Positions 1-6,728 of a stretch of 8,903 bases of DNA are shown here, in pieces. This DNA is from an uncultured Eubacteriales bacterium. Its GTDB lineage: Bacteria > Bacillota > Clostridia > Oscillospirales > Oscillospiraceae. The notes beneath the pieces were generated by a model. The model did not search any database, was not told where the DNA came from, and was given only the letters and a program-made list of their open reading frames with translations. Numbering within the stretch: position 1 is the first letter of the stretch; every line of letters begins with the position of its first letter. The position numbers were made by a program, and so were the translations under genes. The stretch covers positions 1 to 8,903 of the forward strand of contig USPI01000048.1 of NCBI GenBank assembly GCA_900556535.1, given 5' to 3'.

Positions 1-5
1 GTTAT

Positions 6-848
6 ATGAGTATAGCCAAAAAATTCAGCGCATCACTCGTGTTCGCTGTCTGTCTGCTGTTTGTGCTCCTCTGCGGATATGCCTCCGCGGACGAGAGCGA
101 TACCGGCGCGGAGCTTGAGGAAGCTCCGGTGTATGTTGACGGACTGCTTTCATGCCGCGGTTATCGCATCGGCGATGACACCTACGTTTCGTTTGAAGCG
201 GCCTGCGCCGTCCTTGGCTACGACGCCGTTTTTGACTACGACAAAGAGATAGATAAGTTGACCGTCGAGGTCGCCGGCATTGAGATAACGGTCGGCTGCG
301 CAGATGAGTATATGTGCGCAAACGGCAGATATATTTATCTGCCCGACGGGTATAGGGAAGTCGAAGGCTCGTTCGTCGTGCCCACGGAGGCACTGGCGAA
401 GATATTCACTCTCACATATCAGTGGGACGAAAAGCTTGGGGCCATCAACTTCATAACAGCAGACGAACAGATCCTCACGAGCGGTGACGAGTACTACAAT
501 GAGGACGATATCTACTGGATGAGCAGGATCATAACCTGGGAGTCCGGTAACCAGCCCATTGCGGGTCAGATCGCGGTGGGCAATGTCATTTTAAACCGCG
601 TCGGCGACAGCCGCTTCGGGCAGACCGTGAAGGACGTCATCTTCCAGCCCGGTCAGTTCTCGGTCGTGTCGAGCGGCGCAATTAACGGCCAGCCCTACGC
701 GATAAGCGAGATCTGCGCAAAGCTCGTTTACGAGGGCTACAACACCGTCGGCAATGCTCTGTTTTTCCAGACCGGACGGTACTGGGGCAGCAGCATGATA
801 AAAACGACTTGGGTAGCGAAGATAGGCGACCACAATTTCTTTATGTGA
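6..848 (+). CDS. Secreted SleB-like cell-wall hydrolase with copper-amine-oxidase-like N-terminal domain
   Basis: The 280-residue protein starts with a typical signal peptide: Lys at residues 5-6, a hydrophobic core at about 9-24, and a likely cut near the Ala-Ser-Ala at 26-28. Residues about 41-150 resemble the copper amine oxidase-like 'stalk' domain of clostridial surface proteins (repeated VYVDG, VSFEAACAVLGY, VVPTEALAKIF elements). Residues about 168-280 match the SleB/Hydrolase_2 family: WMSRIITWESGNQPIAGQ followed by IAVGNVILNRV, then PGQFS and a terminal IGDHNFF. By family knowledge SleB-type enzymes are lytic transglycosylases acting on spore-cortex or wall peptidoglycan, and Glu179 is the expected catalytic acid. 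It acts outside the membrane. Whether it works in germination or in vegetative wall turnover cannot be read from sequence. Only five bases precede the ATG, so its RBS and promoter are outside the window; the signal peptide supports this start. A strong terminator follows, so it does not appear to be co-transcribed with rsmG. Confidence 0.88.
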   Translation: MSIAKKFSASLVFAVCLLFVLLCGYASADESDTGAELEEAPVYVDGLLSCRGYRIGDDTYVSFEAACAVLGYDAVFDYDKEIDKLTVEVAGIEITVGCADEYMCANGRYIYLPDGYREVEGSFVVPTEALAKIFTLTYQWDEKLGAINFITADEQILTSGDEYYNEDDIYWMSRIITWESGNQPIAGQIAVGNVILNRVGDSRFGQTVKDVIFQPGQFSVVSSGAINGQPYAISEICAKLVYEGYNTVGNALFFQTGRYWGSSMIKTTWVAKIGDHNFFM

Positions 849-877
849 TTGCCAAGCCGAATTGGATATGTTAGAAT
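849..877 (+). promoter_or_regulatory. Probable sigma-A promoter for rsmG
   Basis: TTGCCA (849-854) and TAGAAT (872-877) are separated by exactly 17 bases, and a TG one base before the -10 (869-870) gives an extended -10. Each hexamer matches the consensus at 5 of 6. The -35 begins right after the stop codon of the upstream hydrolase gene. The predicted start of transcription, near 884, lies inside the left arm of the terminator hairpin, giving a leader of about 33 bases before the rsmG ATG. This is a consensus match only; no start site has been measured. Confidence 0.6.
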
Positions 878-906
878 GAGTTGGGCTTTGCCCGACTCAT
901 TTTTTT
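875..906 (+). terminator. Rho-independent terminator of the SleB-like gene
   Basis: Bases 875-886 pair with 890-901 to form a 12-bp stem with one G-T wobble (882/894) and a 3-base loop. A run of T (900-906) follows. It sits 26 bases after the stop of the upstream gene and ends one base before the GGAG ribosome-binding site of rsmG. The left arm overlaps the -10 of the rsmG promoter, so a transcript started there would lack most of the left arm and should escape termination. Confidence 0.85.
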
Positions 907-916
907 CGGAGCTAAT

Positions 917-1618
917 ATGGAAAATTTACTTAGAACAGGCTTTGCCGAGCTCGGCATTGAGCCCGACGCACGCTCGACCGAGCGGTTTATAAAATATTTT
1001 GAATATCTTGAGGAGCGCAACAAGGTCATGAACCTGACCGCGATAAGCGGGGAGAAGGACGTTGCGCAGCTTCATTTTCTCGATTGCGCGGCGCTTCTCG
1101 GCATGGCGGATCTTAAGGGCAAAAGCGTCATCGACGTCGGAACGGGCGCGGGCTTTCCGGGGCTCGTGCTGAAGATAGCGCAGCCGGATATGTCGCTCAC
1201 GCTGCTTGACAGCTTAAATAAGCGCATTGATTTTCTCTCCGAGACCTGTGATATCCTCGGTCTTTCGGACGTGCGGTGCATCCATGCGCGCGCGGAGGAG
1301 GCAGCGCCGGAGCTGCGGGCTTCGTTTGACGTCGCCGTATCGCGTGCCGTTGCGCGGCTTGAGGTGCTGTGCGAGCTGTGCCTGCCGTTTGTGAAGACGG
1401 GCGGAGTGTTCATCGCCATGAAGGGACCGGACTGCGCCGACGAGGTCGAGCGCGCGGAAAATGCAATGAAGCTCCTCGGCGCACAGCTAAAGGAAACGGT
1501 TTTGTACACCGTCCCCGGCACGGATATTAGCCACGCCGCGGTCATCATCGAAAAGACAAAGCCCACGCACCCGAAGTACCCGCGCAAATGGGCACAGATA
1601 AAGAAAAATCCGCTGTAA
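917..1618 (+). CDS. rsmG: 16S rRNA (guanine-527-N7) methyltransferase RsmG
   Basis: The 233-residue protein, close to the usual RsmG length of about 240, methylates N7 of G527 in 16S rRNA using S-adenosylmethionine. Visible motifs are NLTAI (39-43), the SAM-binding VIDVGTGAGFPG (71-82), LLDSLNKRIDFL (96-107), SRAVA (142-146) and the family-type C-terminus KYPRKWAQIKKNPL. The ATG at 917 is chosen because GGAG (908-911) lies five bases upstream. A longer reading from the TTG at 881 would place the terminator hairpin inside the coding region and has no support. The gene appears to be a single-gene transcript: it has its own promoter (849-877) and ends in a bidirectional terminator that overlaps its TAA stop. 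In many bacteria this gene (formerly gidB) is near the replication origin with mnmG; here that neighbour is absent. Confidence 0.95.
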   Translation: MENLLRTGFAELGIEPDARSTERFIKYFEYLEERNKVMNLTAISGEKDVAQLHFLDCAALLGMADLKGKSVIDVGTGAGFPGLVLKIAQPDMSLTLLDSLNKRIDFLSETCDILGLSDVRCIHARAEEAAPELRASFDVAVSRAVARLEVLCELCLPFVKTGGVFIAMKGPDCADEVERAENAMKLLGAQLKETVLYTVPGTDISHAAVIIEKTKPTHPKYPRKWAQIKKNPL

Positions 1619-1658
1619 TATAAAAAGCTCAGGCCATTCAGCCTGAGCTTTTTATATT
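1617..1658. terminator. Bidirectional terminator, perfect 18-bp stem
   Basis: Bases 1617-1634 are the exact reverse complement of 1641-1658, with a six-base loop (CATTCA, 1635-1640). The inner stem is GC-rich (GCTCAGGC) and the outer part holds A5 on the left and T5 on the right. It therefore ends both rsmG on the plus strand and the kinase gene on the minus strand. The repeat overlaps the last two bases of the rsmG stop codon and lies 17 bases beyond the stop of the convergent kinase gene. Confidence 0.93.
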
Positions 1659-1675
1659 AAATTTTTGGAGCGATC

Positions 1676-2608
1676 TCAGTCGAAGTCTCCGCCGCCTATG
1701 AACTCGCGGATGAGTGCGTCGGGCGCAACGTATTTCTCGTCGATGACGCCGAAAAGCTGCAGGGCGGGGAGAACGGAGCGCAGCTCGTCATAGCGCTCGA
1801 TGCCCTCCGGAACGGAGGAAAACAGGTCGGTAGCAGTCTCGTTCATGACCGCCATCTCGTAGGGGAAGGCAGAGTCGAACAGGAAATCCGCCTTGTTTTT
1901 GAACGGAGAAATATATGCCTTTTCGCCGCGCCTGACGTTTGCCCACATCTTGAGCGTCTGCGCGGGATCGGCGCCGCGGAAATTATAATCGCGCACGGTG
2001 CGGCGCACGAGCCTGAACCACGTGCCCTTGAAGCAGACCTGACCGTTAAATTCGACGTTGCTGCGCGCGGAGATGTAGAGCTTGAACGCATCGGGATGCT
2101 GCGTGGTTATCATATCGTTGAGCGCGTGAATGCCCTCGAAAACGACTATCTCGTCCTTTTTGAGCTTTATGGATTTGGACGGCTCAAGCACGCGCATCTG
2201 GCGCGAGAACTCGTACTTGGGAATGTAAATGCGCTTGCCCTCGGCGAGCATGGTGAAGTGCTCGTTTAAAAGCTCCATGTCAAGGCACAGGGGCGACTCA
2301 AGGTCAATATCCCCCTCGGGCGTGCGCGGCGAGCTTGCGGGATCGACGGTCTTGAAGTAATCGTCCATGCCGACATAGTGCGCGTGCACGCCGCGGCGCT
2401 CAAGCTCCTCGCTTATCTTGCGCGCGGTCGTGGTCTTGCCCGAGCCGGAGGGACCGGACAGCAGCACGATGGGGCTGTTTTTTCTGTTTTTGATTATCTC
2501 GTCCGCGGCCTTGGTGACCCTCGCGGCGTAAACTGCGTCGCACTCCTCAACAAAGCCCTTGGGGTCGGAAACGGTTCGGAAGTTTATCTCTTTAAGATCA
2601 AATGCCAT
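1676..2608 (-). CDS. Uridine-kinase-like (PRK/URK family) P-loop nucleoside kinase
   Basis: This 310-residue protein belongs to the phosphoribulokinase/uridine kinase family. It shows Walker A GPSGSGKTT (52-60), MDDYFK (81-86), YIPKYEFSR (128-136), VVFEGIHALND (155-165) and an Arg-rich lid RRTVRDYNFRGADPAQTLKMW (202-222). Such enzymes transfer the ATP gamma-phosphate to a nucleoside or a related sugar; the exact substrate is not clear. Clostridial and Thermotoga relatives often carry an N-terminal TGS/threonyl-tRNA-synthetase-like region and exceed 500 residues; here only about 45 residues precede the P-loop. The start at 2608 is preferred: AAGGAG (2624-2619) lies 10 bases from it but only one base from the alternative ATG at 2617, which would add three residues. 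The gene overlaps the end of hemZ by 11 bp, and its RBS is inside hemZ, so translational coupling is likely. It is the last gene of the operon. Confidence 0.85.
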   Translation of the reverse strand: MAFDLKEINFRTVSDPKGFVEECDAVYAARVTKAADEIIKNRKNSPIVLLSGPSGSGKTTTARKISEELERRGVHAHYVGMDDYFKTVDPASSPRTPEGDIDLESPLCLDMELLNEHFTMLAEGKRIYIPKYEFSRQMRVLEPSKSIKLKKDEIVVFEGIHALNDMITTQHPDAFKLYISARSNVEFNGQVCFKGTWFRLVRRTVRDYNFRGADPAQTLKMWANVRRGEKAYISPFKNKADFLFDSAFPYEMAVMNETATDLFSSVPEGIERYDELRSVLPALQLFGVIDEKYVAPDALIREFIGGGDFD

Positions 2609-4085
2609 TTTTTCCATTCTCCTTGCTGTAGAAATCTATTATGCCCTGCTTATCCGCGCAGGTTTTGTTTATACCGGATATATACTCGGACGGGTACTTG
2701 GGCGCAAAAAGGCGGATGTTTCTGCCGCCTGACGGGGAAATGAGCTTCGTTGAGCCTCCGCCGCCGAGCGCGATGATGGAGCACAGCTCCTCCATGATGC
2801 ACACGTTGTAGATGTTTTCATACCCCGGCTTTGCCCAGCCGACGTTCTCAAAGCCGCCGGACATGAACTTCTGCCGATAGAGATAGTACGGCGCGTAGCC
2901 GAGGCTGCGCAGCTTATCCTGCGCCGTGTCAAGCATTTGTCCGACCTCGGTGTCGCTCGGTATCGCGCTGCCCTCAAGCGTTATGCGCGAGCCCTTTTTG
3001 AGCGAGAGCGTGTGCACGGTTATGTTTTCGGGCGCAAGAGCCGTCACGGTGTCGAGCGTTTCGGCAAAGCCCTCCGGCGTGTCGTCGGGAAGCCCCGCTA
3101 TGAGGTCCATGTTGACGCTCATGCCGCCCACGCTGCGCACGAGCGCGAGCGCGTCGATTATATCCTGCGCAGTGTGCTTTCTGCCGATGACCCTGAGCAC
3201 ATCGTCGCTCATGGTCTGCGGGTTCACGCTTATCCTGTCAACTCCGTGTGCGGAGAGGACGCGCAGCTTATCGAGGCTTATCGTGTCGGGTCTGCCCGCC
3301 TCGACGGTGTATTCGCGCACATGGCTGAGGTCAAACTGCTCCTCAAGCTTCGTGCAGAGCCTGTCGAGCTGCCCGGCGTTCAGGGTCGTCGGTGTGCCGC
3401 CGCCCATGTAAATAGATATGACGCGCAGCCCCAGCTCATGAACGGCCTTTGCCGCGGCTTCTGTTTCCAGCATGAGCGCGTCCGTAAACGGCGGTATGAG
3501 CTTCATGCTTTTCTCGACCGATTGGCTCACGAAGCTGCAATACGAGCATCTTGTGGGGCAAAACGGTATGCCGACGTACAGGCAGATATCGCGCCCGTCA
3601 AGGCTTTCTGCGACCTGCTGAGTTACGAGCGCCGTGTCGCGGCAGAGCTTTGCACGCTCCGGAGTAACGTCGTAGTCGCGGATGAATTTGCTGACCGCCG
3701 CGTCAACTCCGACGGCGTCTATCTCCTTGCGCAGAAGCTTTCCGGGGCGAACGCCCGTGAGCATTCCCCACGCGGGTCTTGCGTGACCTGCGGAGATCGC
3801 TGCGCGGTAAAACGCGGTTTTGATTATCCTGCTGCACAGCTTGTCGCGCATGATATCGTCCGTCATGAGTGCGGTTTTGACGGCGCTTTTCGCGGTGTGC
3901 ACCTCGCCGCCGCGCACGAGACGGCAGGTGGAGGTCGTGTAGACCCTCCCGCTGCTGAGCCTGAGCTCGACCCTGTCACCCTCGGGCTTTCCGTCGGGGT
4001 ATTCCGGCCGCTCGGCGGGGTAGAGCGACAGCAGCATCTGTTCGGCGGCGTATTTATGATCGTGTCCGTAAAAATAGAGCTTCAC
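2598..4085 (-). CDS. hemZ: Oxygen-independent coproporphyrinogen III oxidase/dehydrogenase HemZ (radical SAM)
   Basis: The 495-residue protein is a radical-SAM enzyme of the HemN/HemW superfamily. The 4Fe-4S cluster motif CPTRCSYC gives Cys176, Cys180 and Cys183, and the SAM-binding GGGTP is at 228-232. The N-terminal WGMLTGVRPGKL (106-117) and the C-terminal ALGGGGSTKL (439-448) with GRNIRLFAPKYPSEYI are characteristic of the HemZ subgroup rather than HemN or HemW. HemZ is assigned to oxygen-independent conversion of coproporphyrinogen III to protoporphyrinogen IX, though biochemical evidence for the subgroup is thin and the substrate is inferred. The GTG at 4085 is chosen because AAGGAG (4098-4093) lies seven bases upstream and MKLYFYGHDH begins a natural N-terminus; an upstream in-frame ATG at 4127 lies within the promoter region. 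The gene is first in a two-gene operon with the kinase. Confidence 0.9.
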   Translation of the reverse strand: MKLYFYGHDHKYAAEQMLLSLYPAERPEYPDGKPEGDRVELRLSSGRVYTTSTCRLVRGGEVHTAKSAVKTALMTDDIMRDKLCSRIIKTAFYRAAISAGHARPAWGMLTGVRPGKLLRKEIDAVGVDAAVSKFIRDYDVTPERAKLCRDTALVTQQVAESLDGRDICLYVGIPFCPTRCSYCSFVSQSVEKSMKLIPPFTDALMLETEAAAKAVHELGLRVISIYMGGGTPTTLNAGQLDRLCTKLEEQFDLSHVREYTVEAGRPDTISLDKLRVLSAHGVDRISVNPQTMSDDVLRVIGRKHTAQDIIDALALVRSVGGMSVNMDLIAGLPDDTPEGFAETLDTVTALAPENITVHTLSLKKGSRITLEGSAIPSDTEVGQMLDTAQDKLRSLGYAPYYLYRQKFMSGGFENVGWAKPGYENIYNVCIMEELCSIIALGGGGSTKLISPSGGRNIRLFAPKYPSEYISGINKTCADKQGIIDFYSKENGKNGI

Positions 4086-4117
4086 GGCGCATCTCCTTAA
4101 GTCTGTAATAATTTTAA

Positions 4118-4146
4118 AGTATAGCACAGCCCGCCGAGCTTTACAA
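4118..4146 (-). promoter_or_regulatory. Probable sigma-A promoter for the hemZ operon
   Basis: On the minus strand, TTGTAA (4146-4141) and TATACT (4123-4118) are 17 bases apart, with TG one base before the -10 (extended -10). Transcription should start near 4111, leaving a leader of about 25 bases before the GTG at 4085. The -35 is the same hexamer as in the divergent gdpP promoter. This is assigned by consensus only. Confidence 0.6.
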
Positions 4147-4150
4147 GTTT

Positions 4151-4170
4151 TTGAACACTCGTGTGAGCAA
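4151..4170. promoter_or_regulatory. Imperfect inverted repeat between the divergent promoters (candidate operator)
   Basis: A 20-base imperfect palindrome with half-sites TTG-N2-CAC and GTG-N2-CAA (7 of 10 base pairs match) lies between the -35 elements of the hemZ and gdpP promoters, directly behind the hemZ -35. Its place suits a regulator of one or both promoters. A match of this quality could also arise by chance in a gap this size, and it fits no operator consensus I am sure of. Confidence 0.2.
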
Positions 4171-4193
4171 AATAAAAATTAGGCGGTAAACGG

Positions 4194-4222
4194 TTGTAAT
4201 CGGACTGATACTTTGTTATAAT
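4194..4222 (+). promoter_or_regulatory. Probable sigma-A promoter for the gdpP operon
   Basis: TTGTAA (4194-4199) and a perfect TATAAT (4217-4222) are separated by 17 bases, with TG one base before the -10. Transcription should start near 4229, about 25 bases before the gdpP ATG. It is the only clear promoter visible for the gdpP-rplI-dnaB-yhaM cluster and lies back to back with the hemZ promoter. Confidence 0.7.
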
Positions 4223-4253
4223 TTAATATCAACTATCTACGGAATACGAATGG

Positions 4254-6251
4254 ATGCGCAAAATGAAGAATTCACAGAGATTGTTTGAACAGAATACGCG
4301 GCCGTATGTGTTTTTCCTGATAGCGTTTGCAGTCGTGACGCTTGTGATGAAAAGCTATTATCTTGCCGCGGCCGAGGGCGTTGTTATCCTTGCGCTTATC
4401 GTCTACTCGGTCATAGCCCGCTCGCGCCGAAGAAAGGCACTGCTTGCGTATATCGAGTCGGTCGCATATGACGCGGAATCGGCTAAAAATAACACGCTTC
4501 TCAATTTTCCGCTGCCGATCGTCGTTTTCAGGCTCGACGACTCGCGCATAATCTGGGGAAACGAGATGTTTTTCTCGATAAGCGGTCTGTCGGGCACGCG
4601 CACGGACATAAGCGTTGCCGAGCTCATTCCGGAGTTTTCCGGCAAGTGGCTCATGGAGGGCAAGACCCAGTGCCCGGATCTGCTTGAGCTAAAGGGCAGA
4701 AAATATCAGATATGCGGCAACATAGTGCGCTCCGGTAAGGACGAGGGCGAGCAGCATTTCATGGCGATAGCTTATTGGATCGACGTGACCGATTACGAAA
4801 ATATCCGCGATGAGTATGCGCTGTCAAAGCCCGTGGCCGCGATACTTACGATAGATAACTTCGAGGAGCTCATGAAAAACCAGCCCGAGCGCGTGCGAAA
4901 CGATCTGCGCGACGCCGTCGGCGATAAGCTCGACCAGTGGGGCTCGCATACAAACGGTATCATCATCCGCTACGACCGCGACAGGTATCTGTTCCTGTTC
5001 GAGGAGCGGTATATGCAGGATATCCTCAGCAAAAAGTGCGATATCCTCAACGAGGTGCATCAGATCATCAGTCCGAGCGGTATCCACGCCACGCTTTCCA
5101 TCGGCATCGGACGCGACGGAGCCAATCTGAGCGAGTCGCTGCAATTCGCCTCGCTTGCCGTTGAAATGGCGCTCTCGCGCGGCGGCGACCAGGCGGTCAT
5201 AAAGAATAAATTCAGCTTCGACTTCATAGGCGGCAAGGCCGGCGAGGTCGAGTCGAGCAACAAGGTACGCTCACGAGTGATGGCAAATGCGCTCGAGTCG
5301 CTTATAAAGGACGCCTCGCGCGTGCTCGTCATGGGTCATAAATTCAGTGATATGGACAGCATCGGCGGCGCTGTCGGCGTGTGCAGCCTTGCCCGCAAAA
5401 ACGGCAAGCAGGCGCACATAGTCGCGGACACAGAGAAAAGCTCGGCAAAGCCGCTCATTAAGCTCCTTCGCCGCAGCTCCGAGTACGAAAACGTGTTCAT
5501 AAGCGCGCAGGAGGGACTGCTCATTGCCGACGGCAAGACGCTTCTCGTCATCGTGGACACGAACCGCCCCGAGCAGGTCGAGGATCTGCGCCTTTTGCAG
5601 TCGTGCAACCATGTTGCCGTCATCGACCACCACCGCCGTGCGGCAACGTATATCGACAGAGCCGACCTCAGCTTTATTGAGCCGTATGCCTCGTCCGTGT
5701 GCGAGCTCATGACGGAGATACTCGAAATGTGCGGGGACGCTCCGAAGCTTCTGCGCTGCGAGGCCGAGGCGATACTTGCAGGAATCGTGCTCGATACAAA
5801 GAGCTTCACGATGCGCACGGGAGACCGTACCTTTGACGCGGCGGCATATCTGCGCCGTGCCGGAGCGGACACCGTGGCGGTCAAAAAGCTCATGCAAAAC
5901 GGCATGGAGCAGACCGTTGCAAAATATAAGATCCTGCAAAGCGCGCGGCTTTACCGCAATATGGCGATAGCCATACCCGAGACTCCGCAGGACAGGATAG
6001 TGGCGGCGCAGGCGGCGGACGAGCTGCTCAACGTCGCGGGAGTCGAGGCATCAATGGTCATTTACCCTCTGGAGGACGGCGGCGTGTTCGTTTCGGCGCG
6101 CTCCATAGGCGATGTGAACGTGCAGCTTATCATGGAAAAGCTCGGCGGCGGCGGAAACCGCGCGGCTGCCGCGGCTCAGATAAGCGACCTTACGCTCAAG
6201 CAGGCGGCGGACAAGCTGTTTGCGGCGATAGACGAGTATATTGATTCGTGA
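4254..6251 (+). CDS. gdpP: Cyclic-di-AMP phosphodiesterase GdpP (YybT-like; TM-PAS-degenerate GGDEF-DHH-DHHA1)
   Basis: This 665-residue protein has the full GdpP layout: two membrane helices (about 17-33 and 36-54), a PAS-like region (about 80-180), a degenerate GGDEF domain (about 190-320; the signature is replaced by RYDRDRY, 239-245), a DHH domain (about 340-500) and DHHA1 (about 560-660). Family members hydrolyse c-di-AMP to pApA at the cytoplasmic face of the membrane. The metal-binding residues appear intact: His362, Asp366 and Asp368 (GHKFSDMD), Asp435 (VIVDTN), Asp458-His459-His460 (DHH) and Asp514 (IVLDTKSF). Two motifs differ from the form I know: VDTN for VDTH, and GGGGN (631-635) for GGGGH. 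The RBS before 4254 is weak (a GGA about 10 bases upstream); the in-frame ATG at 4263 is the alternative start. It opens the cluster with rplI, dnaB and yhaM, as yybT-rplI-dnaC do in Bacillus. Confidence 0.93.
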   Translation: MRKMKNSQRLFEQNTRPYVFFLIAFAVVTLVMKSYYLAAAEGVVILALIVYSVIARSRRRKALLAYIESVAYDAESAKNNTLLNFPLPIVVFRLDDSRIIWGNEMFFSISGLSGTRTDISVAELIPEFSGKWLMEGKTQCPDLLELKGRKYQICGNIVRSGKDEGEQHFMAIAYWIDVTDYENIRDEYALSKPVAAILTIDNFEELMKNQPERVRNDLRDAVGDKLDQWGSHTNGIIIRYDRDRYLFLFEERYMQDILSKKCDILNEVHQIISPSGIHATLSIGIGRDGANLSESLQFASLAVEMALSRGGDQAVIKNKFSFDFIGGKAGEVESSNKVRSRVMANALESLIKDASRVLVMGHKFSDMDSIGGAVGVCSLARKNGKQAHIVADTEKSSAKPLIKLLRRSSEYENVFISAQEGLLIADGKTLLVIVDTNRPEQVEDLRLLQSCNHVAVIDHHRRAATYIDRADLSFIEPYASSVCELMTEILEMCGDAPKLLRCEAEAILAGIVLDTKSFTMRTGDRTFDAAAYLRRAGADTVAVKKLMQNGMEQTVAKYKILQSARLYRNMAIAIPETPQDRIVAAQAADELLNVAGVEASMVIYPLEDGGVFVSARSIGDVNVQLIMEKLGGGGNRAAAAAQISDLTLKQAADKLFAAIDEYIDS

Positions 6252-6275
6252 TCATTCACGGGAAAGGATAAACAA

Positions 6276-6728
6276 ATGAAAGTAATTTTTAACGTTGACG
6301 TAAAGGGTCAGGGCAAGAAAGGCGAGCTGAAGGAGGTATCCGACGGCTATGCACGCAACTACCTGCTGCCGCGCAAGCTTGCAAGCGAGGCGACCGCCGA
6401 CAATATAAACGCGCTCAAGCTCAAGGAGAAGGCAAAGGCGGCTCAGATGGCACGCGAAAAGGCCGAGGCCGAGGCAAACGCGAAGAAGCTCGGCGAGGTC
6501 ACCGTTACGGTGCGCGCCAAGGCAGGCGGAGCGGGCAAGCTCTTCGGCTCGGTGACCTCTCAGGAGATCTGCGACGCACTGCGCGAGCAGCACGGCATCG
6601 AGATCGACAAGCGCAAAATCGAAATGGAAGAGCCGATCAAGACCGCGGGCCAGTCGTTCGTTACGCTGAAACTGATGGCGGGCGTGTCCACGCGCATGAT
6701 CGTAAATGTAAACATCGTCACCAAATAA
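6276..6728 (+). CDS. rplI: 50S ribosomal protein bL9
   Basis: The 150-residue protein is of the usual length for bL9, which binds 23S rRNA near the base of the L1 stalk and helps keep the reading frame. The N-terminal RNA-binding domain is clear ([24 protein letters not shown], then [13 protein letters not shown] at 24-36). A long charged connecting helix (about 41-75, rich in Lys, Ala and Glu) and the C-terminal domain (about 76-150, with [11 protein letters not shown]) follow. AAAGGA (6263-6268) lies seven bases before the ATG, and the gene starts 24 bases after the gdpP stop, so co-transcription from the gdpP promoter is likely. Its sequence style (for example an ATA codon in NINAL) still resembles the genes to the left more than dnaB to the right. 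Confidence 0.97.
   Translation: MKVIFNVDVKGQGKKGELKEVSDGYARNYLLPRKLASEATADNINALKLKEKAKAAQMAREKAEAEANAKKLGEVTVTVRAKAGGAGKLFGSVTSQEICDALREQHGIEIDKRKIEMEEPIKTAGQSFVTLKLMAGVSTRMIVNVNIVTK

Noticed and set aside
881..916. TTG at 881 as an earlier start for rsmG
   Set aside because: It lies inside the terminator hairpin, has no ribosome-binding site and adds residues foreign to the family; the ATG at 917 has GGAG five bases upstream.
2937..4100. Plus-strand open frame (387 codons) opposite hemZ
   Set aside because: It is a shadow of the hemZ reading frame, with Arg/Ala/Val-rich low-information content and no family motif.
4086..4127. ATG at 4127 as the start of hemZ
   Set aside because: It overlaps the region of the predicted -10 (4118-4123) and would be upstream of the likely transcription start; the GTG at 4085 has a strong AAGGAG seven bases away.
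4250..4288. Twelve-codon open frame (ATG GAT GCG ...) overlapping the gdpP start
   Set aside because: It could be a small leader peptide, but there is no strong RBS and nothing distinctive in the peptide, so it is most likely chance.
5271..5939. Minus-strand open frame (222 codons) opposite the DHH part of gdpP
   Set aside because: It runs antisense to the conserved catalytic domain and has no domain signature of its own.
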